From Catenulispora sp. MAP5-51 (GTDB lineage: Bacteria; Actinomycetota; Actinomycetes; Streptomycetales; Catenulisporaceae), in contig NZ_JBGCCH010000009.1 of assembly GCF_041261205.1 (NCBI RefSeq), positions 248,001-312,000 on the forward strand: DNA of 64,000 bases, given 5' to 3'. Numbering within the stretch: position 1 is the stretch's first letter; every line of letters starts with the position of its first letter. Shown one piece after another: positions 9,237 through 16,478 of the stretch. The notes under the pieces are model-generated. The model was not told the DNA's origin. It did no database searches and was given only the letters and a program-made list of their open reading frames with translations. Made by a program: the position numbers and the translations under genes.

Positions 9237-9937
9237 ACGCCATCGCCGCAGCCGAGTTCAAGATGCTCGCCCGCAACCGCGTCGTGGCCGGCGGCGCGCT
9301 GCTGTTCCCCCTGGTCTTCGGCGGCTTCCTCTACTTCACCCGCGACACCCACAAGGCCGGCGGCGCCGTGGCGGGCGTGCAGCTGGTCGTGATGGTCGCG
9401 ATGGGCACCTACGTCACCGCGACGACGACCCTGGCCTCCCGCCGCCAGACGCTCTACCTAAAGCGGATGCGCGGCGCGGCGGTCTCCGACCGGGCCATCA
9501 TCGCAGGGCTCGTATCACCGCTGATCGCCGTGAACGCCGTGCAGCTGGCCATCGTGCTCGGCGCCCTGGCCTCCGCCGACGCGCCCGCGAACCCGGTCCT
9601 GCTGATCGTCGCGGTCCTGATCGCCGAAGCCATGTTCACCGGCCTGGCCCTGGCCACCGCGGGCTTCTCCACATCCCCGGAACACGCGCAGTACACGACC
9701 ATGCCCGTCTTCCTGACCGCCACGGTGGCCGCTGTCTGGTTCGAGGCGACCGGCACCGACAGCCTGATCGCCGTCAAGCGCGCCCTGCCCGGCGGCGCCC
9801 TGGCGGAGCTGGTCGCGACGGCGTGGAACGGCGGATCGCTGGCGAAGGTGCCGCTGCTGCTGGCGCCGAATCTGGCGTGGGCGGCCGTCGGGGTGCTCGC
9901 GGCGCGGGCCTTCTTCCGGTGGGAGCCGCGGAGGTAG
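9233..9937 (+). CDS. ABC-2 type permease subunit
   Basis: 234 residues, about six membrane helices (for example VVAGGALLFPLVFGGFLYF and VLLIVAVLIAEAMFTGLALA). It starts at GTG 9233, overlapping the ATPase stop. Length and topology match ABC-2 permeases that dimerise to form a drug or lipid export path. The cytoplasmic loop RRQTLYLKRMRGAAVSDR is the coupling region typical of the family. Substrate unknown. Confidence 0.9.
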   Translation: MNAIAAAEFKMLARNRVVAGGALLFPLVFGGFLYFTRDTHKAGGAVAGVQLVVMVAMGTYVTATTTLASRRQTLYLKRMRGAAVSDRAIIAGLVSPLIAVNAVQLAIVLGALASADAPANPVLLIVAVLIAEAMFTGLALATAGFSTSPEHAQYTTMPVFLTATVAAVWFEATGTDSLIAVKRALPGGALAELVATAWNGGSLAKVPLLLAPNLAWAAVGVLAARAFFRWEPRR

Positions 9938-9966
9938 GCGCGAGTAGGCGCGGAGGCACGTCAGGC

Positions 9967-9998
9967 GGGAAGTACGCACTTGCAAGTGCGTACTTCCC
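9967..9998. promoter_or_regulatory. Perfect 32-bp palindrome, candidate HxlR operator
   Basis: The 32 bp read identically on both strands, with core AGTACGCACTTGCAAGTGCG. It sits 23 nt before the start of a decayed MBL-fold gene and about 230 nt before an HxlR-family regulator. HxlR/QorR-type regulators bind GTAC-flanked palindromes of this form, so it is probably the operator. It could also act as a terminator for the ABC operon (30 nt downstream of its stop), though no U-run follows. Confidence 0.6.
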
Positions 9999-10020
9999 GT
10001 CGGAGAGTGGCTCTCCCATA

Positions 10021-10219
10021 GTGAGTCGCATGACCCGCGCAGCAGAACGCTCACAAACCACCGTCGGCGGTACCACCGTCACCTACCTGCCCGACGGCGA
10101 AGGCTGGATGGACGCCTCGGTGATTCCTGGCCGGCGGGCACTTCGCCGACCACGTGTTCGGCCGGGTGCTGCCCCCGGACACGCGCCGGCTGTGGGCCGA
10201 CGGACGCCTTCTGGGCTAA
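10021..10219 (+). pseudogene. Remnant of an MBL-fold metallohydrolase with an internal deletion
   Basis: The GTG/ATG start region (10021/10030) encodes an N-terminus typical of MBL-fold hydrolases (TTVGGTTVTYLPDGEGWMDA). From about 10127, in another frame, comes a typical MBL C-terminus, LAGGHFADHVFGRVLPP followed by RRLWADGRLLG, ending at TAA 10219. The HxHxDH metal-binding core and roughly 200 residues are absent, so the ends of one gene are joined out of frame. The neighbouring HxlR gene and palindrome suggest the intact gene was its regulated target. Confidence 0.75.
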
Positions 10220-10229
10220 CGTTCCCGGC

Positions 10230-10661
10230 ATGCCGGCACCCCGCGTCCGACGTCCCCGCCCCGGCTCTCCGGGCCGGACTCCGTTGTCCTGGCTTCCCGA
10301 CGGCAAGCCCGCCGACGTCTACAGCGCCCCGTGCCCGTCGCGGGCCGCGCTGGACCGCATCGCCGACAAGTGGACGGTCCTGATCGTCGTGGCGCTCGGG
10401 GACGGTACGCGCCGTTACAGCGAGCTACGCTCCGCGATCGACGGTGTCAGCGAGAAGATGCTGACCCAGACGCTGCGCAGTCTGGAGCGCGACGGGCTTG
10501 TGAAACGCACCGTGTACCCGACGGTGCCGCCGAAGGTCGAGTACAGTCTCACGGAGCTCGGCCGGACGCTGCGTGAGCCGCTGAACGCCGTGCGCGACTG
10601 GGCCGAGCAGTACATCAACTCGGTCCAGGCAGCGCGGCACCGCTATGACGGACAGGCATAG
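10230..10661 (+). CDS. HxlR-family winged-helix transcriptional regulator
   Basis: 143 residues. The core begins at CPSRAALDRIADKWTVLIV, with the conserved Cys that senses electrophiles or thiol stress in relatives such as YodB/HypR, followed by a winged helix (YSELRSAIDGVSEKMLTQTL) and wing KVEYSLTELG. ATG 10230 gives an unusually long basic N-terminus (about 30 residues) and lacks a clear ribosome site, so a later start is possible. It lies 10 nt after an MBL-fold remnant and probably recognises the 32-bp palindrome at 9967. Confidence 0.9.
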   Translation: MPAPRVRRPRPGSPGRTPLSWLPDGKPADVYSAPCPSRAALDRIADKWTVLIVVALGDGTRRYSELRSAIDGVSEKMLTQTLRSLERDGLVKRTVYPTVPPKVEYSLTELGRTLREPLNAVRDWAEQYINSVQAARHRYDGQA

Positions 10662-10822
10662 TTCGTCCGCATGGCGGGATCGGTGTCCCATTCGCGGCAC
10701 TCTTTCCGGGTCGCGTCTGCGACCTGGACGATTAGTGGTAGGTCGCGGGCGGGTGGTCGTGTCATAGTTGGCTGGCGCACACGTCCCAACAGGTGGGTGT
10801 GGCCGCGGTATCGAGGAGATTC

Positions 10823-11026
10823 ATGGCAACCGGCAAAGTCAAGTGGTTCAACGGCGAGAAGGGCTTCGGCTTCATCGAGCAGGATGGTGGAGGCCCGGAC
10901 GTCTTCGTCCACTTCTCCGCGATCAGCGGCAGCGGCTACCGCAACCTGGAAGAGAACCAGGCGGTGGAGTTCAACGTGACCCAGGGTCCCAAGGGCCCGC
11001 AGGCTGAGGACGTCCGCGGCCTGTAA
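10823..11026 (+). CDS. cspA: Cold-shock protein (CspA family)
   Basis: 67-residue OB-fold protein with both RNA-binding motifs intact: RNP1 KGFGFIE and RNP2 VFVHFSAI. Starts [12 protein letters not shown] at ATG 10823 with ribosome site GAGGAG 7 nt upstream. Binds single-stranded nucleic acid as an RNA chaperone. The 161-nt upstream gap likely contains a long 5' leader, usual for csp genes, but no specific cold box was recognised. Confidence 0.96.
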   Translation: MATGKVKWFNGEKGFGFIEQDGGGPDVFVHFSAISGSGYRNLEENQAVEFNVTQGPKGPQAEDVRGL

Positions 11027-11173
11027 GGCGCTGACGCCGGCTTGAACCCCGGCGCCCCGCCTCCTTCCCTGGAAGGGGTGGGGCCCGGGAGTTCTTCTGG
11101 TGTGATGGTCAGGCGCACTCGGCAGTCCGTTCGAGGTGACCGCCGGGACGCTTCGAGTCCGGGGAGGCTGGCT

Positions 11174-11509
11174 ATGTCACGCAGCAGTGGAATCCGTGGA
11201 AGCAGGATCGGCGCCGGCCCGATGGGCGAGTCCGATCGTGGTAATTCAGTCGAGCGCGTCGTGGTGACCTTCTGGTGTGCCGACGGCCACTCGACCCCGG
11301 CGGTGTTCGCCGCCGAGGCGGTCGTGCCGGAGACCTGGGAGTGCCAGACCTGCGGTCAGCCCGCGGGACTGGACCGGGACAACCCGCCGCCGGCAGCGAC
11401 GGCGGCTCCGTTCAAGACCCATCTGGCCTACGTCCGCGAGCGGCGCAGCGACGCCGACGGCGAGAAGCTGCTCGCCGAGGCGCTGGCCAAGCTCCGTCAA
11501 GGACGCTGA
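11174..11509 (+). CDS. rbpA: RNA polymerase-binding protein RbpA
   Basis: 111 residues. The N-terminal tail (SSGIRGSRIGAGPMGESDRG) and the core with paired zinc-type Cys (TFWCADGH and WECQTCGQPA) match actinobacterial RbpA, as does the C-terminal sigma-interaction segment FKTHLAYVRERRSDADGEKL. RbpA binds the beta subunit and the housekeeping sigma factor and stabilises the open complex. ATG 11174 is preferred over in-frame upstream starts because it follows GGGGAGG at 8 nt and matches the family N-terminus. A strong terminator follows. Confidence 0.93.
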   Translation: MSRSSGIRGSRIGAGPMGESDRGNSVERVVVTFWCADGHSTPAVFAAEAVVPETWECQTCGQPAGLDRDNPPPAATAAPFKTHLAYVRERRSDADGEKLLAEALAKLRQGR

Positions 11510-11524
11510 CGCGCTTGTAGTGCG

Positions 11525-11569
11525 AGCCGGGCTCCTGCCGCCGAGGGCGGCAGGGGCCCGGCTGCTTTT
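11525..11569 (+). terminator. Strong rho-independent terminator after rbpA
   Basis: A near-perfect 18-bp stem (11525-11542 and 11545-11562) is followed by GCTTTT. It begins 15 nt after the rbpA stop and abuts the stop of the convergent protease gene, so it probably serves both. Confidence 0.85.
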
Positions 11570-12453
11570 CACGGCTTGGGCAGCAGGCAGCCCGAGACCG
11601 TCAGGTCGATCGCCCGCGAGGCGTTCAGGCAGGTGGTGACCCAGTAGGTCTCCTGCCCGTATCCCTGGCCGCGCCGGTAGGTGATGGTGCCGTTCGAGCC
11701 GACCTCGCACGGGTTGTCCAGCGTGCACTTCTGGCCGTTCTCGTTGATCGTGTTGTTCACGCCGACGACCTGGCCGGTGCTGGTGTCCACGTCCGGGGAG
11801 CCGGAGCTGCCGCCGATGACGGCGCAGCCGGTCCGGCCGTAGCGCAGCGAGTCGTGCCAGGTCCACTGGTCCTCCTCGACCGTGGCCGCGAACCCGTTCA
11901 GGGTGCAGCTCCAGGTCCGGTCCCAGTAGGCCGAGGGTATGGCGATGGTGTCGCCGCTGACCGGGTGGCTCGCCGAGATGGTGAGCGGCGTGACGCCGTA
12001 CTGGCTCTGCAGCGCGGCGAAGGTCTGCGTGAGCTCGTACACGGAGATGTCCGTGTTGGTCATCGTCGCGTAGAGCAGCTTGTCGGCCTGCACGGTGCCG
12101 AGCTCGCCGCCGGAGCCGTTCAGGAGCGTCCCGGAGCGGTCGCTGGGCACGTTCTGCAGGACCTGGCCGGCCGAGGGCATGCCGCCCTCGAAGCAGTGCC
12201 CCGCGGTGAGCATCAGGGCGCGGTCGCCGGCCTGCGAGGACGGGTAGCGCACGAGCGAGGCCGAGCAGTCGTCCAGCGCGATGGTGCTCGCCAGCGTGAC
12301 GTGGACCGCCGCCGGGCGCGGCGCGGTGGCCGGGCCGGCTTTCGCCGTGCCGGCGGCCGCGGTACCGGCGGCCGCGGTACCGGCGGTCAGGGTGAGGGCG
12401 GCCGTGATGGTCACGGCCGCCGCGGCGAACATCGCCGCGGTTCGCTTGAGCAT
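11569..12453 (-). CDS. Secreted trypsin-like serine peptidase (S1 fold)
   Basis: 294 residues. Start ATG 12453 has GGAG 6 nt upstream and opens a signal peptide (LKRTAAMFAAAAVTITAALT) followed by a short Gly-Thr-Ala repeat stretch. The triad is visible: His in LTAGHCFEGG, Asp in NTDISVYEL and nucleophile Ser in GGSSGSPDVD. Several Cys (DDCSAS/GHC, WSC, GC, KC/NPC, TTC/SGC) probably form disulfides. Such enzymes hydrolyse peptides outside the cell. The overall form is closer to actinomycete trypsin-like peptidases than to chymotrypsin-like SGP enzymes, which carry a long propeptide absent here. Confidence 0.9.
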   Translation of the reverse strand: MLKRTAAMFAAAAVTITAALTLTAGTAAAGTAAAGTAKAGPATAPRPAAVHVTLASTIALDDCSASLVRYPSSQAGDRALMLTAGHCFEGGMPSAGQVLQNVPSDRSGTLLNGSGGELGTVQADKLLYATMTNTDISVYELTQTFAALQSQYGVTPLTISASHPVSGDTIAIPSAYWDRTWSCTLNGFAATVEEDQWTWHDSLRYGRTGCAVIGGSSGSPDVDTSTGQVVGVNNTINENGQKCTLDNPCEVGSNGTITYRRGQGYGQETYWVTTCLNASRAIDLTVSGCLLPKP

Positions 12454-12569
12454 GGGATCTCCATGGGGCGAGGGTGGTGGCATGCGCCTATTGGCACGTC
12501 GCGGAGATTAGGAACGAATCCGGCAAGTGTCAACGGGTCCTGATATAAACGCCGCAAAGAGATCACCGC

Positions 12570-12601
12570 GGCCGGACCGCCGCCGCGGCGGCGGTCCGGC
12601 C
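12570..12601 (-). terminator. 32-bp perfect palindrome, terminator after ferredoxin gene
   Basis: Self-complementary over 32 bp with core GACCGCCGCCGCGGCGGCGG, 9 nt past the ferredoxin stop on the minus strand. There is no long U-run, which is common for GC-rich actinomycete terminators. Confidence 0.7.
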
Positions 12602-12609
12602 GTCCGGTG

Positions 12610-12813
12610 TCAGCCCTCGTCCTCGACCAGGCTGATCGCCGACGCGGGGCACAGATTCGCCGCGTCGCGCACCGCGAACCGCCGCTGGGCCGGCGGCTCG
12701 GGGTCGAGCACCACGACCAGGCCCTCGTCCTCGTCCTGGTCGAACACCTCCGGCGCGTTCAGCGCGCACATCCCGGCGCCCATGCACTTGCCCCGGTCGG
12801 CCTCGACCCGCAT
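12610..12813 (-). CDS. [3Fe-4S]-type ferredoxin, partner of the adjacent P450
   Basis: 67 residues. Cluster ligands are Cys in KCMGAGMC and in NLCP; the middle position of the usual CxxCxxC is Ala, the hallmark of 3Fe-4S ferredoxins that feed bacterial P450s. ATG 12813 has AGGAG 7 nt upstream. An alternative ATG at 12840, inside the P450 stop (ATGGTGA), would add nine residues. The gene follows the P450 by 20 nt and is surely co-transcribed; the reductase must be encoded elsewhere. Confidence 0.93.
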   Translation of the reverse strand: MRVEADRGKCMGAGMCALNAPEVFDQDEDEGLVVVLDPEPPAQRRFAVRDAANLCPASAISLVEDEG

Positions 12814-12833
12814 CTTGACGCTCCTGTCCGGGC

Positions 12834-14036
12834 TCACCATGCGATCGGCAGCTTGTGCACGCCGTAGATGAGCATGTCGTGGCGGAAGGGGATCTCCTTG
12901 AACGGTACGGCCAGTCGCAGGTTCGGCAGTCCGTTGAGCAGCACGTCCAGCGCGATCTGCAGTTCGGCGCGGGCCAGCGGCTGGCCAAGGCACTGGTGCA
13001 CGCCGAAGCCGAAGGCCAGGTGCCGGCGGGCGTCGCGGCCGACGTCCAGGGCGTCGGCGTCGGGGAACGCCTCGGCGTCGCGGTTGGCCGTGTTGATCAT
13101 CAGCAGCACGCCCTCGCCGGCCCGGATCGTGCGGCCGTTCACCTCGACGTCCTCGGTCGCGACCCGGGGCAGCCCGGTGTGCACGATCGACAGGTAGCGC
13201 AACAGCTCCTCGACCGCGCCGCGGATCAGGCTGTTGTCGTTGCGCAGCCGCTCCATCTGCTCCGGATCGCGCAGCAGCGTCAGGATCGACAGGGACGTCA
13301 TGTTGGCGGTCGTCTCGTGCCCGGCCACCAGCAGCAGCGTGCCCATCCGGGCGACCTCGTCGGGGGAGAGGTCCTCACGGTGCATCAGACGGCTGATGAT
13401 GTCCTCGTCGCGGCTGTCGCGCTTGGACTCGGCCAGCTGCTTGATGTAGCTGTTCAGGTCCTCTCGGGCCTGGTGGACCTGCTCGCCGGTGGAGGAGGCG
13501 TTCAGCAGGGTGCTGCTGCACTTCTGGAAGTAGGCGTGGTCCTCGTACGGGACGCCCAGCAGCAGGCAGATCACCAGCGAGGGCAGCGGGAGGGCGAACT
13601 CGGCGACCAGGTCTGCGTGGTCGCGGCCGCGGGTCATGGCGTCCAGCAGCTCCACCGCGATCGCCCGCACCTGCGGCCGCATCTCCTCGACCCGCTTGAT
13701 GATGAAGTCCGAGGTGAGCATGCGGCGCAGCCGGGCGTGCTCGGGGTCGTCCATCCTGATGAAGGTGATGCTCCCGGTCGCCAGCTCGCGGCGTCCGGGG
13801 CTCAGGAACGGGAATCCGGATTTGGTGCCGTCGGCGCTGAACCGGCGGTCCTGCAGCACGGCCCGGACGTCCTGGTGCCGGGTGAGCATCCACGCGGTGG
13901 TGCCGTCGAACAGCTTCACCGGGGCGACGGGGTCGTGTTCGCGGGCGCGGTCGTAGGCGGGCGGCGGGTCGAAGGGACAGGCTCCGCGTTCGGCGGGGAC
14001 GGCGAGGACTTCGGTCGGCTGGTCCGCGAGAGTCAT
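12834..14036 (-). CDS. Cytochrome P450 (CYP105/107-like, class I)
   Basis: 400 residues. Diagnostic motifs: I-helix LLLVAGHETTAN with the acid-alcohol oxygen-activation residues, K-helix ExxR as EELLR, and heme loop FGFGVHQCLGQPLAR with the Cys thiolate. MTLADQ at ATG 14036 is preferred to a start nine residues upstream because it follows AAAGGA and matches the length of soluble bacterial P450s. It probably hydroxylates a small molecule with electrons from the adjacent ferredoxin. No biosynthetic cluster surrounds it, so the substrate is unknown; xenobiotic or fatty-acid-like substrates are plausible. Confidence 0.95.
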   Translation of the reverse strand: MTLADQPTEVLAVPAERGACPFDPPPAYDRAREHDPVAPVKLFDGTTAWMLTRHQDVRAVLQDRRFSADGTKSGFPFLSPGRRELATGSITFIRMDDPEHARLRRMLTSDFIIKRVEEMRPQVRAIAVELLDAMTRGRDHADLVAEFALPLPSLVICLLLGVPYEDHAYFQKCSSTLLNASSTGEQVHQAREDLNSYIKQLAESKRDSRDEDIISRLMHREDLSPDEVARMGTLLLVAGHETTANMTSLSILTLLRDPEQMERLRNDNSLIRGAVEELLRYLSIVHTGLPRVATEDVEVNGRTIRAGEGVLLMINTANRDAEAFPDADALDVGRDARRHLAFGFGVHQCLGQPLARAELQIALDVLLNGLPNLRLAVPFKEIPFRHDMLIYGVHKLPIAW

Positions 14037-14062
14037 ACGCCTGATCCTTTCCAGGTGGCACA

Positions 14063-14084
14063 AGTTAGCTTTGGCACGCTAACT
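14063..14084. promoter_or_regulatory. Inverted repeat in the P450 promoter
   Basis: AGTTAGC-N8-GCTAACT begins 26 nt before the P450 start codon. A related GTTAGGCT-like half-site occurs nearby (AGCCTAACTC, 14097-14106). Its position suits a repressor operator. The binding protein is not known; the operator of the 14209 regulator looks different. Confidence 0.45.
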
Positions 14085-14208
14085 AACTGTCGGTCAGCCT
14101 AACTCACGCATGGTGATGAATAAAGGGTCGGATCGAGGGTTGAAACGGCATGAACCGGGGGAGAGCTGTATCTCAGTCGTTTGACGAGGGCAAATGACCC
14201 TCCTGGTA

Positions 14209-14739
14209 TCAGGACTGGTCGATAGGGAAGAGAATGGGGCTCAACAGGTACTGAGCCCGCTCCGCCGTCGCCTCGTTGTGCAGGACCGGAAGGATCGCCG
14301 CGCGCAGCCCCTCGATCAGCGTCCGCAGCTCCTCGCGGCTGAGCCAGACCGCGTGCTGCCGGTAGCCGACCAGGTCGGCCGCCGGATCAGAGTCCTGATC
14401 CTCGAGGTAGGCCGCGAACTCGGCCTGCAGCGCGGCGGTCGCCGCGGCGAAGCCCACGCGATGGTCGTCCTTGGTCAGCGCGGCGATCTGCTCGGTGTCG
14501 ATGCCGGCGCGCTCGGCGCGCAGGCGGTAGTGGCGCTCGACCGCGCCGCGCACCCGCCGCTCCTCGGCGACCTCCAGCACCCCGGCCTCGGTGAGCAGGT
14601 CCAGGTGCCGGTACACCGTGGCCCGGGAGACGTCGCCGACCCGGCCGCACAACGCGCCGGCGGTCAGGATGCGGTCGCCGCGCAAGGCGTGGATGATGCG
14701 CAGGCGGACCGGGTGCGCCAGCAGTCTCAGCGAGTCCAT
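14209..14739 (-). CDS. ArsR-like helix-turn-helix transcriptional regulator
   Basis: 176 residues. The N-terminal winged helix (about 1-75: SLRLLAHPVRLRIIHAL, TAGALCGRVGDVSRATVYRHLDLLTEAGVL) is of the ArsR/HTH_20 type; the C-terminal 100 residues form an effector or dimer domain with no metal-binding Cys pair. It is divergent from the alpha/beta hydrolase gene, with an inverted repeat in between, so it likely represses itself and that hydrolase. The P450-ferredoxin pair lies downstream of it but has its own promoter region. Confidence 0.85.
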   Translation of the reverse strand: MDSLRLLAHPVRLRIIHALRGDRILTAGALCGRVGDVSRATVYRHLDLLTEAGVLEVAEERRVRGAVERHYRLRAERAGIDTEQIAALTKDDHRVGFAAATAALQAEFAAYLEDQDSDPAADLVGYRQHAVWLSREELRTLIEGLRAAILPVLHNEATAERAQYLLSPILFPIDQS

Positions 14740-14762
14740 GGACCAACGATCTCATGAATGCT

Positions 14763-14786
14763 ACCTTTCTCAAAGATGCGAAAGGT
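14763..14786. promoter_or_regulatory. Candidate autoregulatory operator of the ArsR-like regulator
   Basis: Inverted repeat ACCTTTC-N10-GAAAGGT in the 139-nt gap between the divergent regulator and hydrolase genes, 24 nt before the regulator start. Position and symmetry support a dimeric winged-helix binding site. Confidence 0.55.
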
Positions 14787-14878
14787 GAGAACCGCGGACC
14801 GCGGGACAAGAACCTCGGCCGCAAGGCAAGCAGCACGGACCGCATAAGAAGCACAGCCGCAGGGAACCCAGGGGAGTC

Positions 14879-16180
14879 ATGGAAGCGATCACTGACCCGG
14901 CCGCGCTCGCCGCGCGGTTCGTCGAGCTGGCCGGCCAGAGCCGGTGGGCGGACATCGAAGCACTCTTCGCCCCGGGCCTGCGCGCGGTGGTGTCCGCCGA
15001 CGCGGTCCGGGCCGGTTGGACCTCCGAGGCCGGCCCGCTCGGCGATCTCGCCGGGCTCGGCGCCCCGCAGACCGAGGCCATCGACGGCGGTCTGACGCGC
15101 GTGAGCGTCCCGGTGAGCTTCGCCAAGGGCGACCTCACGGTCGTCATCGCCACGGCCGGAGACGGGCTCCTGCACGGTCTGCGCCTGGCCGCGCCCGGGG
15201 AGTGGACGCCGCCGCCCTACGCCGCCCCGAAGCGGTTCGTGGAACACGAAGTCGTCGTGGGCGAGGGTCCGCTCGCGGTCCCCGGCACCCTGACCATGCC
15301 GCGCGGCGCCGGCCCCTTCCCGGCCGCGATCCTGCTGTCCGGCGGCGGCCCCTTCGACCGCGACGGCAGCGCCGGTCCGCTCAAGCCGCTCAAGGACCTG
15401 GCGTGGGGCCTGGCCGGCAGCGGGGTGGCGAGCCTGCGCTTCGACAAGGTGAGCGCGGTGCACGGCGAGGTCCTCGCCGAGATGCCCGAGTTCACGGCCG
15501 CCGACGAGTATCTGCCCTACGCCCGTGACGCGTTCCGGCAGCTGCGGCAGAACCCTGAGATCGCCCCGGACCGGATCCACATCGTCGGCCACAGCATGGG
15601 CGCCAAGATGGCGCCGCGAATCGCTTCGGCGGAACCGGGTATCGCTGGACTCGTGCTCCTGGCCGCCGACGCCGTGCCGATGCAGCGCGCGGTGGTGCGC
15701 ACCGTGCGCCACCTGGCGTTTCTCGGCCTGGTCCCGGCCGAGACGGTGGCCGTGATCGAGCAGCAGGCCGCGAACGTCGACAGCCCCGACCTGTCGTCCT
15801 CCACCGCGACCGAGGACCTCCCGCTCGGCTACTCCGGCGCGTACTGGCTGGACCTTCGCTCCTACGATCCCGTGGCCACCGCCCGGGAACTGCCCCAGCC
15901 GATGCTGATCCTGCAGGGCGGCCGCGACTACCAGGTCACCGAGGCCGACGACCTCGCACTGTGGCGGGCCGGCCTCGGTGGCCGGGCCGATGTGGAGATC
16001 CGCGTCCACGCCGCCGACAACCACATGTTCGCGCCGGGCACCGGGCCCTCGACGCCGGCCGAGTACGCGGTCCCGGCGAACGTCGACCCGGCGGTCGTCG
16101 AGGACATCGTCCGCTGGCTCGGCGCGGACGCCCCGCGGGGCAAGCGGATCTTCACCGGAATGCGGGGGCGGAGAAGCTGA
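14879..16180 (+). CDS. Alpha/beta hydrolase with N-terminal DUF3887-like domain
   Basis: 433 residues. Residues about 1-105 resemble the DUF3887/SnoaL-like domain often found before serine hydrolases (AALAARFVELAGQSRWADIE). Residues about 120-420 are an alpha/beta hydrolase with nucleophile Ser in IHIVGHSMGAKMA, acid Asp in LILQGGRDYQVTE and catalytic His in AADNHMFAPG. Likely an esterase acting on a small ester; no signal peptide, so cytoplasmic. ATG 14879 follows CAGGGGAGTC. Expression is probably controlled by the divergent ArsR-like protein. Confidence 0.88.
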   Translation: MEAITDPAALAARFVELAGQSRWADIEALFAPGLRAVVSADAVRAGWTSEAGPLGDLAGLGAPQTEAIDGGLTRVSVPVSFAKGDLTVVIATAGDGLLHGLRLAAPGEWTPPPYAAPKRFVEHEVVVGEGPLAVPGTLTMPRGAGPFPAAILLSGGGPFDRDGSAGPLKPLKDLAWGLAGSGVASLRFDKVSAVHGEVLAEMPEFTAADEYLPYARDAFRQLRQNPEIAPDRIHIVGHSMGAKMAPRIASAEPGIAGLVLLAADAVPMQRAVVRTVRHLAFLGLVPAETVAVIEQQAANVDSPDLSSSTATEDLPLGYSGAYWLDLRSYDPVATARELPQPMLILQGGRDYQVTEADDLALWRAGLGGRADVEIRVHAADNHMFAPGTGPSTPAEYAVPANVDPAVVEDIVRWLGADAPRGKRIFTGMRGRRS

Positions 16181-16478
16181 ATTCGAGGGCTTCACGATTT
16201 CTTAAGAATTCTCGGCACTGGTCAAAAACGCGTCTGTGAGAGGGGGCATACGAGTTACTCACGCGGGTGTAAAGTGCTGCGGGAGATAGGGCGGTTCCGA
16301 TAGGGAATTCGTTCGAGGGTCCCGGAGACGGGGCTCGAGGCGGCTGTGCGCGTGCGCGTCCGCGGGCTCTCACGCCATGTGACCGACAGGGCCCGGATCG
16401 TTCACGTTAACAAGCTGTGACCCGGGTTCTCATCAAGTCACCCTCCCCATCTCCTATGCAGCGTAGTAGATTCCCTGT
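16181..16478. other. Intergenic region before the serine recombinase gene
   Basis: No convincing gene in 298 nt. It is less GC-rich than its surroundings near 16190-16290 and contains the 10-bp palindrome TTCTTAAGAA (16199-16208) 19 nt after the hydrolase stop. The stretch 16400-16470, with GTTCACGTTAACAAGCTGTG, probably contains the recombinase promoter. Confidence 0.4.

Noticed and set aside
12610-16180. Natural-product biosynthetic cluster around the P450
   Set aside because: Only P450, ferredoxin, regulator and a hydrolase are present; no synthase, carrier or resistance genes.
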